NCBI GenBank assembly: GCA_963971575.1
Contig: OZ020612.1
Span: 310,001-374,000, forward strand
Direction: 5' to 3'
DNA: 64,000 nt
Source: Liopterus haemorrhoidalis
Lineage: Eukaryota > Arthropoda > Insecta > Coleoptera > Dytiscidae
The notes beneath the pieces are model-generated. The model had not been told where the DNA came from, ran no database searches, and worked only from the letters and a program-made list of their open reading frames with translations. Shown one piece after another: positions 21,291 to 33,503 of this stretch. Position numbers and translations under genes: made by a program. Position 1 is the stretch's first letter. Each line of letters opens with the position of its first letter.

Positions 21291-22151
21291 TATTGGATTT
21301 AATTTTATTTTAGATTAGATTGTACCAAATGAAATGTTCACTTTTCATTTTCGTAATATGTACAACAGGTAAATTATGATAAATTATACGTACAAAGGAC
21401 GAATAAATTACAAATTACTATTGTATGAATTATCCTAATCTAAATAATTATATAATAATGGATAAAGAACAATTAGATTGGAACCTTTCATTAGAGCGAG
21501 CAGGAAGTTTTAATGAACAGGACTACAGGACGCTACAGGACTCCTCGCTCCAGGATTGCGGTGACCGGCGTTTTATCGTGCCAAGGAACGATGATACTAA
21601 CTCTCCGCTAAGATAACTTTCCTGACGGTATTCAAACTAGAATTGGAACTAGCAGTAAAAATTTTATGAAAGAATTATTCGCTGTTGCCAGTTGTGACTG
21701 GTTTAAAATGTTATTTATGACTTCCACTAACTGGACTGGAGATATCATTTCATATAATATGACAACAATGTATTTTATTGTCACACTGACAAATAACAAT
21801 TATAAATCAAATGAAAAAATTTCATTAAACCAACGACGGCTCGACAACGCGGCCTCAACTAATGGAACCATCTGTTTATTTCATCAACCTGATAACTTAT
21901 AAGATGTTATACAACTAAAAATAGTTCGTAGGTATAACCAAATAGTGTGGATCGATAGGCCCTTCAAAATCTCACTTGAGTTTTCTCCTGCACTTAAGTT
22001 TTAGAACTCGTTTTTTTTTTTGTCATCTCTTGTATTTTGGAAGCGAAAACCTGGTTTTTGTGTTGGTCGGATCAAAAATTTCCCGATAAAATTTTAGGTC
22101 CCAGTCCATCCAAACAATTTTGTCTTCTAAGTCCCCTCCTAACTAAAAATT
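21291..22151. other. Noncoding, no recognised feature
   Basis: Short reading frames at 21425-21616 and 21666-21902 have no recognisable motifs and normal AT-rich composition. I do not support them as genes. Confidence 0.35.
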
Positions 22152-23300
22152 GATGTGAAGTGTGAATTTTCACACCTTTCAGGGTTTCGCAGGTATATAA
22201 AGAGAAGACAGCATCCTGATAGACCGGGAGCTCATGACATTTTTGGTCTCCGATTTCATACAGCATGCCTTTTGGTGGAGAGAATGTTTACCCTGTGACA
22301 ACAATAAAGGGATGGTACTAAACCCTTGCACGCTTTCCGGTCATAGGGAAAATTGTATTTCCACTTGCACAAAATTTTAGTATTTTTCTCTGATTTAATA
22401 TTGCTTGCCCTTTTGTCAAAAGAAAGTTATAACAAATTTAAAGTCTTTTAATTATAGGCATGCTGTATGAAAACGCGGAAAATCATATTTTTTTATTACA
22501 AGATCACATGACCGTTTGAGCCCTTTGGGACCCTCCGAATCACATGCATATATTTAAAAGACTTTAAATTTGTTATAACTTTCTTTTGACAAAAGGGCAA
22601 GCAATATTAAATCAGAGAAAATCACAAAAATTTTGTGTTTAAGTGGAAATGCAATTTTTCGTATGACCGGAAAGCGTGCAGGGGTTTAGTACCATCCCTT
22701 TTTTGTTGTCACAGGGTAAATATTCTCTCCTCCAAAAGGCATGCTGTATGAAATCGGAGACCAAAAACTGTCATGAGCTCCCGGTCTATGAGTGTATAGG
22801 GCAAATTTTGCTTTGTAGTAACCACGGGAAAATGAACGATATTTTTTAAATAATTTATCGTCTGTTAATCTAAGAGCTTTAAAAACAAATTTTATGTTAC
22901 AATGTTTTTTTGTTAATTTTAATTCGAATACCTAATACCATTATTATTATAAGGTTTCTAAATATGTGTAGTATTTTTTTATATAGCAGGGTTCATTAAG
23001 ATTTTGAAAATTGCGCTTATGGCTCCCATTGGTTGTTTTAAGTCATATGTTCCGCCCCATCAAAATAATTTATTTTGCAATAATAAAATTTTGACCGTTA
23101 ATCCATGTAAGGGCTTTCATTTGATACCCTACTTAGAATTTAAAAAAAAATATATTTTTTTTGATGAGCACATATTTGTTTATATTTTTAGGGGGATAGA
23201 TGTTTTAGTATTTTTCCTATGTGCGGGTCAAAGAGTTGTATAAGCATGCCAAATTTCAACTCTCTAGGTTTAGCTGTTTGGCTACAATTTTTACCGAGCA
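22152..23300 (-). repeat. Repeat family D, copy 2, deleted and interrupted
   Basis: Starts on the minus strand with the end motif (gatgtgaagtgtgaattttc, 22153) and continues after foldback copy 3 with aaattttatgttac and ttaattttaattcgaatacc. It then jumps from ggttgttttaagtcatatg to caaaataatttattttgcaa, skipping the tRNA-like module, and ends near 23290. The reading frame 23004-23243 is repeat sequence. Confidence 0.7.
22220..22788 (+). mobile_element. Foldback element family F, copy 3 (3-bp TSD TGA)
   Basis: 569 bp, flanked by TGA on each side (22217-22219, 22789-22791), with both tagaccgggagctc termini intact. Same orientation as copies 1 and 2. It has inserted within a repeat D copy, about 25 bp beyond the palindromic-core motif. 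Confidence 0.92.
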
Positions 23301-24208
23301 GACACAGCATTAAATAAAGCTTTTAATACTTAATTAAACATAAACTGGTTTAACAAAAATTTAATTACCATTTAATATATGTATAAGAGTGTGAAAATTT
23401 TCTAAATTAAAGTAGTCATTCCATTATTTTATGAAGCGTCGTTTGAAAGTCCTGTCAGTAATCCTTTATCGATATCACAGCGTGCAGGAGTCGTCCTCGT
23501 CCTCGTCCTCGTCCTGAGCTAATTCCAATTAATGGAAGTGGAAGAATGGCGGAGAATCGAGAAATAAACAAATGCTACAAACACTCGTATTCTCGGCTTT
23601 ATCTTCTTTCATCTCACCCAGTCAAAAATGTAAATGAAAGTAATGAAAAATGGCAATTAAATTAACTAAAATATAACTTTGGGGTTAAAATAATCATTGC
23701 TAATTAAGCACTGAATTAATAATAAGCTTCCTTTGATCAAGTTCCGCCTCTATCAACTCCATTCCTTTCACAACGAGCGAGCACTTTTAAAGGAATCGAT
23801 GATTTTTTAAAATAATTTACATTTGTTTGGAATCAATCTTTGTCAATTAATTAACGTTGATTGAACGATTTCTCAACTTAAAATTATGAACACTGATACA
23901 TAACAATTCAGAAACAAGGATTTGGGGGAGGGTATTTTGGCATCTATCCAACTGCTGCAAGTGCTAAAAGCAATTCTTAGTTCTTTAAGTAAATATATTT
24001 TAAGGAGAATTTATTTAAATTATAAAACATAAATAAATAAACGCCAGACAGTTAAAAAAGAAGACTAATTTTTTAATGGTAACCTTTAACATTCACATGG
24101 TTATCTATTCAATAACTCGATTTTTTTTTGTGAAAATATTCGTATCACATTACCAAATTTTAGTTTGTTTGATATTATTTTGTGGCTCAGAAATATTGAT
24201 CGTAATGA

Positions 24209-24210
<2 letters not shown>
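23301..24210. other. Noncoding; short (TCGTCC)n
   Basis: No gene. A short tcgtcc hexamer repeat is at about 23490-23516. Confidence 0.45.

Positions 24211-24252
<42 letters not shown>
24211..24252. repeat. (TA)n microsatellite
   Basis: About 40 bp of uninterrupted ta repeats. Confidence 0.95.
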
Positions 24253-24254
<2 letters not shown>

Positions 24255-24751
24255 CCCACAGGTTACAAGTTTCGAATTTTATAGTGGTTTTTGTAATTAG
24301 AATTTCTTTACCTTAACAATTTTCAATGAACCTGTTCAAGGAGTGCAAACCGCCACTCGAAAAGCGCTAAAGAATTGCTGATTGGTAAATTGCTGACAAC
24401 ATGATATATTCAAGTTCTTATCTACCCGGTACTTGTGAATATGAAATACGATGCTGCATTCAACTGGCGTTGCAATGAGCAACCAGACTAAGATTTGGAA
24501 AGACAAACATATTCCCCGGCAAACCAAATATGTACTGGTAAATTCCTCGGTCTTCTCCGTTTTATGCCTCTGAAATATAGGTAATCTGAGTAGCAGATAT
24601 TTGTCGCATAGACGCGTATGAAAAGTGATAGAATAGATCATTTGTTGGAGAAATTAATCCTACGTCTTTTAAGTCTAACCTCTGCACGAATACAGAATTT
24701 ATTTTGGTATGTACCCGCCATAAAAATTTGAAGAAAACTTATAATGTGGGA

Positions 24752-24972
24752 CAGGGTTTGCCAACCACCGGTCCGGGGTCCGTTTCAGTCATAGAGTAAA
24801 AAAAAAAACAGCAAATCTCACATTATAAATTAAACAAATTGTTAATTATTTTATAAATTACTTACTATATTTATTTTGAACATGTATATGATTTTGCGTA
24901 ATGTTTTTTCGTTCTTTTAACTTTGTCTGTAATTTTTCTTTTATGTTATTTAAAAAAAGTTGGGAACCGTTG
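24752..24972 (+). mobile_element. Degraded hAT MITE
   Basis: Ends cagggtttgccaac and gttgggaaccgttg form imperfect inverted repeats. The 8-bp flanks (atgtggga, gtgtaggg) match at only 5 of 8 positions, so this is probably old. It contains ccggtccggggtccg near the left end, like other local hAT MITEs. Confidence 0.55.
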
Positions 24973-25172
24973 GTGTAGGGGAAACCAGAAGGAAGCGCCG
25001 CTGCAGTAGATCACCTACTCGATGGACGAACCTTTCAGGGACAAGTCTTGTGACAGCCGTTGGAAATGCCGCAGATCGAGTCACTTGATGACGGGTGCTC
25101 TGAAGATTATTAAACAAAGATGATACATAATCACTGCCAGTTTTTTACGTTCTACAACTGCCACATCGCTCA

Positions 25173-25535
25173 CCATGAACCGGAAGATAGAACGCTGGAG
25201 GGAGCAAGCGTTGGCCACCTGGATTGCACATAAAGAAGAACTGAGCTTAGGTCACCAGTTACAATATACAACGTGGAGAGCGCTGAACAGACTCCGTACC
25301 GGTGTTACTACGTGTAAAGACAACTTAAAGAATTAGGGATATATTGCTGGAAGTGCAGAATTCAACTGAAAATACCAGGATTACCAACATCTACTGGTTT
25401 GTACAAACATAGGAGGTAGCTGCACCCCTGACAACCTCAATGATGCCAATGACGAAGCGCTCTTGGTAACAAAATTTTGGGAGAAGTGTTTATGACGTGG
25501 TATTGCGGACACGAAATGATGATGATGATGATGAT
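25173..25535 (+). pseudogene. LINE ORF2 C-terminal region and 3' tail
   Basis: A single frame with three internal stops reads MNRKIERWREQALATWIA, TWRALNRLRTGVTTCKDNLK, YIAGSAEFN, a degraded Cys region, SCTPDNLNDANDEALLVTKF and WEKC. This is the conserved C-terminus of an insect non-LTR reverse-transcriptase family, normally with a Cys/His cluster (here CECG has become FN plus a stop). It ends in (ATG)n at 25517-25535, a plausible LINE 3' tail. The catalytic domain is absent, consistent with a 5'-truncated insertion. Confidence 0.8.
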
Positions 25536-26714
25536 ATCACTATACGTCATTCGCGATTTTAGCTTAATAAGAAGATTACGAAGAGCAGCATGTCCATATG
25601 AAAATCAGTTGGAAAAATGGCGAAACACTTTCGAAAATAGCTTTTTGAATTTGCTCTGAGTCAGCTTGAACAGCTTGTTCAAAGAAGTTGTAAGATTGGG
25701 TCAATCAATTAAACCGCTGAAAAACTACCCAGTATCGCGAATTAATCCATGCCAAGCGACGATTGACTTTTGGTTGCAGAAGTAATAGGAGTATCGTAAG
25801 TATCTTTTGACCAATGTCAACAGCTCACACTTCCCTTATAGTTCGGTAATTTTGGGCAAAAACAAAGTTATTCGCGTGCTGCTCTTTCAGCTTGGCTTGA
25901 TTGAATTTGGCCCAGAGTGACTATATTTTTTTCCCACAACTGAGAAGTTTGTTAAAAAGGCGCCGTTTTTAAAAAGATTTTACGCTAAAATCAGTCCGCT
26001 ACCGTTGTACGCTAAAATCAGTCTGCCATTGGGAAGAAAAAATATGTAGAACTGACAAAAGATTTAGCATTGGTATACAAGCGACCTGGTAAGGCATTAA
26101 GAGGGCCGGAGTGCGACCAAACATTTTGACTGACATTGCCCGAAAAGAGGTTGTGGTGTATTGAATAGTGACTGACGTAGAACGAACAGTCTGTTCTGAT
26201 GTAAATGAGAATTGATGTGATCGATCGTGTAATTTATACTTCACCCTTCTTCAGTGAGATGAGACGAGATGAGATCCAGTTAAATCAATTAAACAGTACC
26301 TACGTGTCGATTGATTACTTTAATCTAATTGTCCTTATAAAGATTAGGACATAATACCGACAGCTTTTCAGACTTGAGAAGAAGTTTTTATTAAGTGTCG
26401 CACAATAAAATCGATGCCGAAACATGTTTTCCATCCATTATATATCGGTCCCGGGAACAGTAACGGGCCGGGACTTGGAATGGAGGACTCGGGATGTAGG
26501 ACGGAGGAGGCGGGAGACGGGAACCAGGATTCAGGAGCGAGTCATACATGTGAATAATTTCTTTTAAGTGGTCGAATCATTACCATAACAACCATTCGCA
26601 CGAATAAATCAGCCGGGAAAATCTGAACAGGGAAAATATTAGAGACTTCTATAAAGTCACAGACGCAGCGATAGGGAGAGGTTGTCGACAACACTAAAGG
26701 TCCCTTTGCTAAAA
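25536..26714. other. Noncoding; GC-rich purine block
   Basis: No gene recognised. The 81-codon minus frame at 25999-26244 shows no motif. At 26450-26540 a G- and A-rich block (ggaggactcgggatgtagga) contrasts with its surroundings. Confidence 0.35.
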
Positions 26715-27309
26715 AACTCATGTGAACCGTGAAATCTCATATATTTCTAGGTTTTCGTAATTTGAAAAATCTTCCAGTTTGGTGTAAAGCCTGTAGTACA
26801 CGATGCAATTTCTCGATTTGAATCTCGTACGATTTGTCGTACAATAATTATTACATTGAGAATTTTGTTCAGAATTATCGGATGTAAAATTATTGTAGTA
26901 TACCATCCAATATTTATCGCTTTGAATCTGTACCTGTATCTATTTTTGTAAGTTGGCAGAATTCAAATAATTGTACTTAACCTAGAATGGACAGATAGTT
27001 TACCAATTTTTGAAGACTGATAATATTAATCTTTGTCCCAAATCAGTAAATCTTCTAGATTCGCAAAGCTATACCGTTTTTTGTTCTAATTTATTACATT
27101 TGAAATTGAAGGGAATTATTATTTTACTTATTTTTTTGTTATTATTATTTTTGTCTATAAAACTACGATTTTTGTTTAACAAAAAATATTATTGTTATCA
27201 TTATCGTTATAAAATAGTTTAAAGAAAATAAAAACAAATTATATAAATAAAGAATTCGTTGAATTTGTTTTATACATAATACCCAACTTGTATAAATAAA
27301 TGAGAAGTA
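26715..27309. other. Noncoding; degraded motif copy
   Basis: A diverged minus-strand copy of the palindromic-core motif is at about 26717-26760 (tgtgaaccgtgaaatctcat). The rest is AT-rich with nothing recognised. Confidence 0.35.
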
Positions 27310-28035
27310 TAAATTTTGCAAAATAAATTATTTTGATGCGATTTTTGCCAAAATTGTGCAAAAAAAAATGTTGTCCCACCCCAATGTACCCCAGATAGTT
27401 TAAACTAAAAATCTGAAAATAATTCTAAGTAATGTACATTGGTGTGAACCAGAATAGTACAACAGGAAAAAAAATTAGGAAATAAATTTTCGGAAAATAA
27501 CACAATTTTGTGTATTTTGCTTGACCATGTAAAATATTTAATAACTTATGTAACACAGTAATCCAGCATGCTTTCATGGTGTCATGGTTAGCATTCTCGC
27601 GTTCTAATTTGCAAACTAGGGTTCGGTCTCGAAACAATTTTTTTTTTGCATTTTTATTTTGTTTAAATTATTTTTTCAAAATTATAGTTATATTTGGGCA
27701 AATGTTGCATTTAATTTTTAAAAGCGTAAATTTAATAACCAGTGGAAATTGTTGAAATTGAATACACGCAATCAGAGGGACGGAATTATGACTTAAAACA
27801 ACCAATGAAGCCATAGGCACAATTATCCAAATCTTAATAAACCTTGCTATATAAAAAAAATACTGCACATATTTAGAAAACTAAATAATGGTATTAGGCA
27901 TTCTAATTTAAATTAACAAAAAAAAATATTTTAACATAAAATTTGTTTTGGCATCCCAAATAATCATCATTCACTTACTAAATACTTGCGAAACTCTGAA
28001 ATGTGTAAAAATTCACACTTCATATCAATTTTTTA
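27310..28035 (+). repeat. Repeat family D, copy 3
   Basis: Same order as copy 1 and extending further left (ttgatgcgatttttgcca at about 27332). It has a tRNA-like module at 27571-27638 and ends at the palindromic-core motif (27985-28035). Confidence 0.8.
27571..27638 (+). repeat. tRNA-like module in repeat D copy 3
   Basis: A-box-like tggtgtcatggttagcattc and B-box-like agggttcggtctcg. The middle part (gcgttctaatttgcaaacta) differs from copies 1 and 4 but resembles copy 5. Confidence 0.55.
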
Positions 28036-28352
28036 AATATTTTATTACTTTATCGCCCATTTCAAGAATGATTACAACAATAACATCAAGAATATTCTCC
28101 TTTAACTGCAAGATATATATATAGCTAATTTATCACTTACTAATTACCTGCGAAATCCTGAAATGTGTGAAAATTCACACTTCACATCATTTTTTAAATA
28201 TTTTATTACTTTATCGCCCATTTCAAGAATGATTACAGCAATGACATCAAGAATATTTTCCTTTAGCTGCAAGGTATATATGTAGCTAATTTATCACTTA
28301 CTAAATACCTGCGAAATCCCGCAATGTGTGAAAATTCACACTTCACATCATT
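27985..28352 (+). repeat. Three successive palindromic-core motif units
   Basis: The motif (cctgcgaaatcctgaaatg, core gtgtgaaaattcacac, end ttcacatca) occurs at about 27985, 28150 and 28313. The units, ~165 bp apart, share atttcaagaatgattacaRc, agaatattYtcctttarctg and tagctaatttatcacttact. This is a short tandem array built from a repeat D end. Confidence 0.85.
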
Positions 28353-29238
28353 ATTCTTTGATGACTTAGAAGCTAAGTTTTTTTGTTGACGGGCTCACAT
28401 TCAATAAAAAGAAATTGTGTACCTTAAAAACTTGTTGTTTTAGTGTTGGGGGAGAGGCTAAAATTTATAAGACCCCCCAGGAGCTTTCTTAGCTAATTAG
28501 AACATTTTAAAAAAATTTTGCTGAGAAACTGGCATTAATCTCGGCATACAGTTTGATAGACATTTATGTAAGTAGTTAATAGTTATAATTTAATAGTCTA
28601 CATAAAATGTACCTTTATGGAAAAGGCGTGCCCTGCTAGTGAGAACACAAAGCACAGTTATACAATTAGAAATGTAATGACAACGTTTATAGTATGATCT
28701 TCTGTTCTTTGCGCGTTTCATATTTTACAACTGGCTCTGAACACGGAGATGTCATCCTTAATGTATGTTGTGAGGAAAATATTGTCCTGTTTTGGCCGGG
28801 AAAAATCTGGCGTATTTATAGCGACGGCGGCAACACGTTTAGCAGATTAAAGCGAGCGATGGATGGAAAGCCAGCAGTTGTGAAGGGAGGAAGAGTGAGA
28901 GGGAGGAAGGGATTGCCCCGCGGTATTATTTCACTGTCCATGTTCAGTGAGTTGTGCCGGAGGTCCATTTATATGAGCCACAATGCAAGTCAGTTATAAC
29001 GGCCAACGGCTAACGGCCAACTGCTAACGGCTAACAGCTAACGGCGGCCTGACAATTAAGATGAAGGTTACGTTCACATGATGATACATTTCACCCGTTT
29101 CACACCTTCACGTCATTTCGCTGATTTATACTAACAGTCTGCTTGTTATGGAAATCCACCGCCTACCCTAAACCACTGTCCCTTGAAGATCACCGATCCC
29201 CACAATCACCACTCCACAATAAACACTCTCTTTTAAGG
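28353..29238. other. Noncoding; short (GGCTAAC)-type repeat
   Basis: A 101-codon frame (28694-28999) has no recognised domain and is not supported as a gene. A small tandem repeat of gctaacggcc-like units lies at 28998-29046. Confidence 0.4.
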
Positions 29239-29246
29239 GCTTAGAT

Positions 29247-29949
29247 CAGCGTTTCTCAAATTTTTTAAAATTTCCGGCGTGGCGGACCCTTTAAAAATTG
29301 TTCGAGAGCTCGCGGACCCGTAAAAAAAAAAAAAGGAAAAGTACAGTGAATAAAACATTTATTTTACAAACAATTATGTATTCAGAATATTACATGCTAT
29401 GTAATCGTTAAATAACAAATAACAATTTTAATGGGATGGATGCATTCGCTTTGCCTGAACTAATTCTTCTATGTTTGGCTTTGTTTTGGCCAGTGCAACT
29501 CTCATGTCATTTGTCGCGCATAATCTATTTCGAGATTTAGTCTTGATACTGTAGAAAGTAGTGTAGAAAAAGCCGACTCACACTCATAGGTGGTTGCAAA
29601 TGGAATGAGGACTCTTAGAGCCATCTTTGCAACATTAGGATAGGACTGTGCCATTTCAATCCAAAAATCCCTACAACAAGTTCCACGGAAAACATTTTTT
29701 GCACCCCCATCATTTATTAAATCAATAAACTATTCCTGAATTAAATTTTCCTCCGAAGGCAGGTCACTAATGGAAAGTTCAAATGGGTTAGTAATAAACT
29801 GATGGTGTTTGTCAAATTCTCTCAGATTAGGAAAATAGTAAGATATTTCTTTGCTAAGAACGAATGCTTTTCATCATTTCAAGGATATTTCACACGTTTT
29901 TCACGGACCTACCGAAATCGCTTCGCGGACCCCACTTGGAGAACCGCTG
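29247..29949 (-). mobile_element. hAT element with transposase C-terminus, TSD gcttagat/gtttagat
   Basis: 703 bp with inverted ends cagcgtttctcaaa and ggagaaccgctg, and 8-bp flanks matching at 7 of 8 (29239-29246, 29950-29957). It carries the end of a hAT transposase gene on the minus strand and is 5'-deleted. Confidence 0.88.
29432..29830 (-). pseudogene. hAT transposase, C-terminal dimerisation region
   Basis: From about 29825 downward: EFDKHHQFITNPFEL, SDLPSEENLIQ, a stop, FWIEMAQSYPNVAKMALRVL and PFATTYECESAFSTL, the typical hAT C-terminal (hATC) signature of the ZBED5/FAM200-like branch. A frame change then leads to MRVALAKTKPNIEELVQ and a stop at 29432. The RNase H-like catalytic core and BED zinc finger are missing. 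In the family the hATC region mediates oligomerisation. This copy is disabled by stops and a frameshift. Confidence 0.85.
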
Positions 29950-30209
29950 GTTTAGATGATATAGCTAAGAAACTTATCTAAGGCGTATATTAGATGCGTT
30001 CGGCATAAGCTAAAAACCTACACATTCTGCATAATTTACACAAGAAACGTTAGGCATAAAGTTTCTGTGTGCTCTGTGCTGGACGAAAATCGTTCGGCAA
30101 ATATCGTGCAGTGCAGTTTGTGTTGCACAATCGTCACAAGGTCAGATCGTGCGACAATCTGTGCCAAGTGTTTTTCGCTAAGTATAAGTTATTATTTCTA
30201 CAAAACAAT

Positions 30210-30661
30210 ATGAGTGAAAACAATCAAGATATCATTGTTAATGCCTGCAGCATTTGTAAAATAAATTGTACAGACATGAACCTCATGATGGAACACAGAG
30301 CCGGTGCGAGGGATTTGCAGCCCCTACGTAGGGCACAACTAGGTTTTTCCGAGGTCTTCCCTTCTAAATTTCAAATGAAGATCTAAACAAAAGGTCCTCA
30401 CTTCTAAAATTACATTTCACTAAATTACTTTTACATTCATTTGGCATTTGGCGCCCTTTTGAATCACACGTCAGCGCCCCACTCACAGCGGCGCCCGCAT
30501 ACCTCGCATGCCTTGCATGCTGTGCTACGCCAGCTCTGATGGAACATGTAAACAAATTTTTGTATTTTTATTTTCAATACGCCCATGGATCAAACTATGT
30601 ACCTCGACATAATCCTTCAAAAAGAGTGTCCAGGTCAAACCAGAAATGGTGGCAGTTCTAA
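30210..30661 (+). pseudogene. Unrecognised 66-codon ORF split by a hAT MITE
   Basis: An ATG at 30210 opens MSENNQDIIVNACSICKINC, followed by TDMNLM. The frame is then cut by the hAT MITE at 30296-30538. Removing the MITE and one 8-bp duplication restores a frame of 66 codons to a stop at 30659-30661, including EHVNKFLYFYFQYAHGSNY. A CxxC pair and a later His are reminiscent of a small zinc-binding motif, but I cannot name a family. It may be a transposon gene start or a host exon. Confidence 0.4.
30296..30538 (+). mobile_element. hAT MITE with perfect 8-bp TSD atggaaca
   Basis: 243 bp. Ends cagagccggtgcg and cgccagctctg are inverted repeats and the flanking atggaaca copies (30288-30295, 30539-30546) are identical. 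The interior is GC-rich (ggcgcc motifs) with no ORF. It splits the small ORF at 30210-30661. Confidence 0.9.
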
Positions 30662-30905
30662 CTGGTTCTAAAAAGTTTAACTTTGGCATGCATATACAGT
30701 TCTTTAGCCAGCATTTAGGAAATGTACTGAAACTTGGCAAAGAACAGAACCTGCGAATATTATAGATAAATATATTTTTATGCTGGTTTAAAAACTGATT
30801 TATATTTGGTAAGTTGCAGATTACCTTTTTAAATATATTCATTTTACAGTCATACATTTTTTATTTCAGATTTTTTATTACAATACTAAAAATTTGGTTC
30901 CATGA

Positions 30906-31468
30906 TAGACCGGGAGCTCATGACAGTTTTTGGTCTCCGATTTCATACAGCATGCCTTTTGGAGGAGAGAATATTTACTCTGTGACAACAAAAAAGGGAT
31001 GGTAGTAAACCCCTGCACGCTTTCCGGTCATAGGGAAAATTGCATTTCCACTTAAACACAAATTTTTTGTGCTTTTCTCTGATTAATATTGCTTGCCCTT
31101 TTGTCAAAAGAAAGTTATAAGAAATTTAAAGTCTTTTAAATAAATGCATGCGATTCGGAGGGTCCCAAAGGGCTCAAACGGTCATGTGATCTTGTAATAA
31201 AAAAATATGATTTTCCGTGATTTCATACAGCATGCCTATAATTAAAAGACTTGTTATAACTTTCTTTTGACAAAAGGGCAAACAATATTAAGTCAGAGAA
31301 AAACACAAAAATTTTGTGCAAGTGGAAATGCAATTTTCCCTATGACCGGAAAGCGTGCAGGGGTTTAGTACCGTCCCTTTTTTGTTGTCACAGGGTAAAT
31401 AGTCTCTCCTCCAAAAGGCATGCTGTATGAAATCGGAGACCAAAAATGAGTCATGAGCTCCCGATCTA
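30906..31468 (-). mobile_element. Foldback element family F, copy 4 (3-bp TSD TGA)
   Basis: 563 bp in the opposite orientation to copies 1-3, flanked by TGA (30903-30905, 31469-31471). One terminus has cgatcta instead of cggtcta. The arm markers (cacttaaacac on one arm, gcaagtgg on the other) are swapped relative to copies 1-3, as expected for inversion. Confidence 0.92.
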
Positions 31469-31471
31469 TGA

Positions 31472-33495
31472 GCAAATAATGAAAATTACATTATTTCTGT
31501 TTAATCTCATCTTAAATATTTTTTTCTGGCAGTTCCATAATTAAATTTTTCATCAACAGATGACCCTACAATTTTTGCATTAATAAGTTTTACAGCTTTT
31601 AAAATACGGCATAGACATAATAAAATCGCTAAAGTTACGGTTCCATTTTATAAGCGGCCTGTATATAGATTAACAGATGATAAATGATTTTCAAAATATT
31701 CTTTTTGACGTCCACAACAAAAAACATTCTTCTAAACATTCAACGTTAGAAGTAGAAGTTAAAAGAAGCTCTTAGCTTGTACCTTCTAAAACTTGGAATG
31801 TGTAGAAATTCGCACTTCCATAAATGTTTTTCTTCTTGTAATGTCCCATACCATTCGTTTACCAACGTATTCATTGCATCCCACTGTGACCGAGCCTGTT
31901 CATTAAATCATATAAGTTGGCAACATTGGCAAAGCTCATGTTTAGCAAACATTAGCGCATTCCGCGGACGTGATATGTAAAATAATTCGCACGCACATTT
32001 TTGCGGCGACGTGGCTTTATTATCGTGTGTTAAATGTGCGGCGTGTGCCGCTTCGCTCGTATTTAAATATAAATAATGTGGCACCTTGCTGCTTATTCAC
32101 ACCAACAACAACTTTTGTCAAAGGCTGTCGCTGAAGTTCACAATCTGTACAGGGAATATTCACCATCCTCCATACTCCATACTCCATCCGCCATTCGCTT
32201 CTGACGTACTCTCCGTCTACTTTAAATTCAGTTTGTATATTTGTGTTTCGTCTTATCTCTTCTACTATAATGTATGTATAAAAATGCGTACGTATGAATT
32301 TTTAATATTAAATTTTTTGTTGGAAATGGATATGAAAAGGGTTTTTAAATTCCCGACATTATTTAAACTTCAGGAATCGGGAAACAGGAAATCGAATTTC
32401 CCGGGAATTTTCAGGAACTCCCAAAGCAATCTTATTCATTTAATTTTCGTAAGTAATCATTAGCGGTTTTTGTGCAACCACAAAAAAAACAATGAAAAAT
32501 AATTTATATTAATTGATTTTGATTATTATATATATTTTTTCATAAGAAATTGTAATTTTTATTGTATTATCTGACAATCTAATGAATATATATTTTTTTG
32601 TAATAAATACTTGTATTAGAAATACTGTTTTATAATATTTTAAAATCTTATATACTTTCTTTAAGCTTTTTATACCTTCATACCCTTTGTTTGCTTGTTA
32701 AAGGAACAACATTAATTAAAAAAAAAAAAAAAATCAGAGGAAAAAAATTGGCCAAAACTTATAATGGTCGGCGTTACAAAGAAATGTATTAGGCAGATAA
32801 ATTTAATTTGCGAAGTAAATTATTATTACTATTTTTTTATGGTTTCCGTAAAGATCTTCCTAGAAATCAATCAAATAAATATATTCACAAGTTAAATTTT
32901 ACTGCCTAATAATTTTTTTTATAGTAGGTACCAGCCATAATATTAAAGAGAATAATTTAAAAAAATATACAGATAATTATTCAGCGGAATAAAAAATACT
33001 AATATTTAATATGTGGTATTCTGCCTAATATTAATTTTATTGCCAAATATACTGAATATCAAAGTCGAATTATTTGTCACATTTCTTATATTGATTTAAC
33101 TCAATGTTTCCCAAAGTAGATTTTGCGAGATAAGGTGTCCTTAATAATAGATATGACAAGGGTTTCGCGATCTCTGTAAAATCACCCGCGACAAAATAAG
33201 TTTGGAAATAGCTGGCTTAATCAATTCACGCTTCAAATCTATGTTTTTATTTTCGACGAAAATTATTTGTTGTTGAATGCCTTCGTAACCCCTAAAGATG
33301 TACGAAGAAATATTATTTCGTTGGCCAGAATATTTACAAACAAAAAAAAAAAAGAAAGTTTTTTGACCTATATACCTACGATTTATAGATCAGATGGAAT
33401 CATGGAGAAAACATAATAGGCATTTTTAGACATTTTTATTTTGGAATGATTTTTTAATAACCTGTCACCTGTATTTTCATATTATAAGGACTTTA
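31472..33495. other. Long AT-rich noncoding stretch
   Basis: One copy of the palindromic-core motif at 31778-31825 and a ~90-bp repeat at 31890-31970 shared with 58855-58920 (attaaatcatataagtt, ggcaaagctcRtg). The frame 32086-32463 has no recognised domain. Otherwise nothing seen. Confidence 0.4.
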
Positions 33496-33503
33496 GGTTA
33501 GGT

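Noticed and set aside
27985..28352. CRISPR-like array
   Set aside because: Only three units, about 165 bp apart, with conserved sequence between the motifs and a eukaryotic transposon context; no cas genes.
28694..28999. 101-codon frame as a host gene
   Set aside because: No domain, no splice or start context, average codon use; not distinguishable from chance.
32086..32463. 125-codon frame as a host gene
   Set aside because: No recognisable motif, and AT-rich codon use matches noncoding surroundings.
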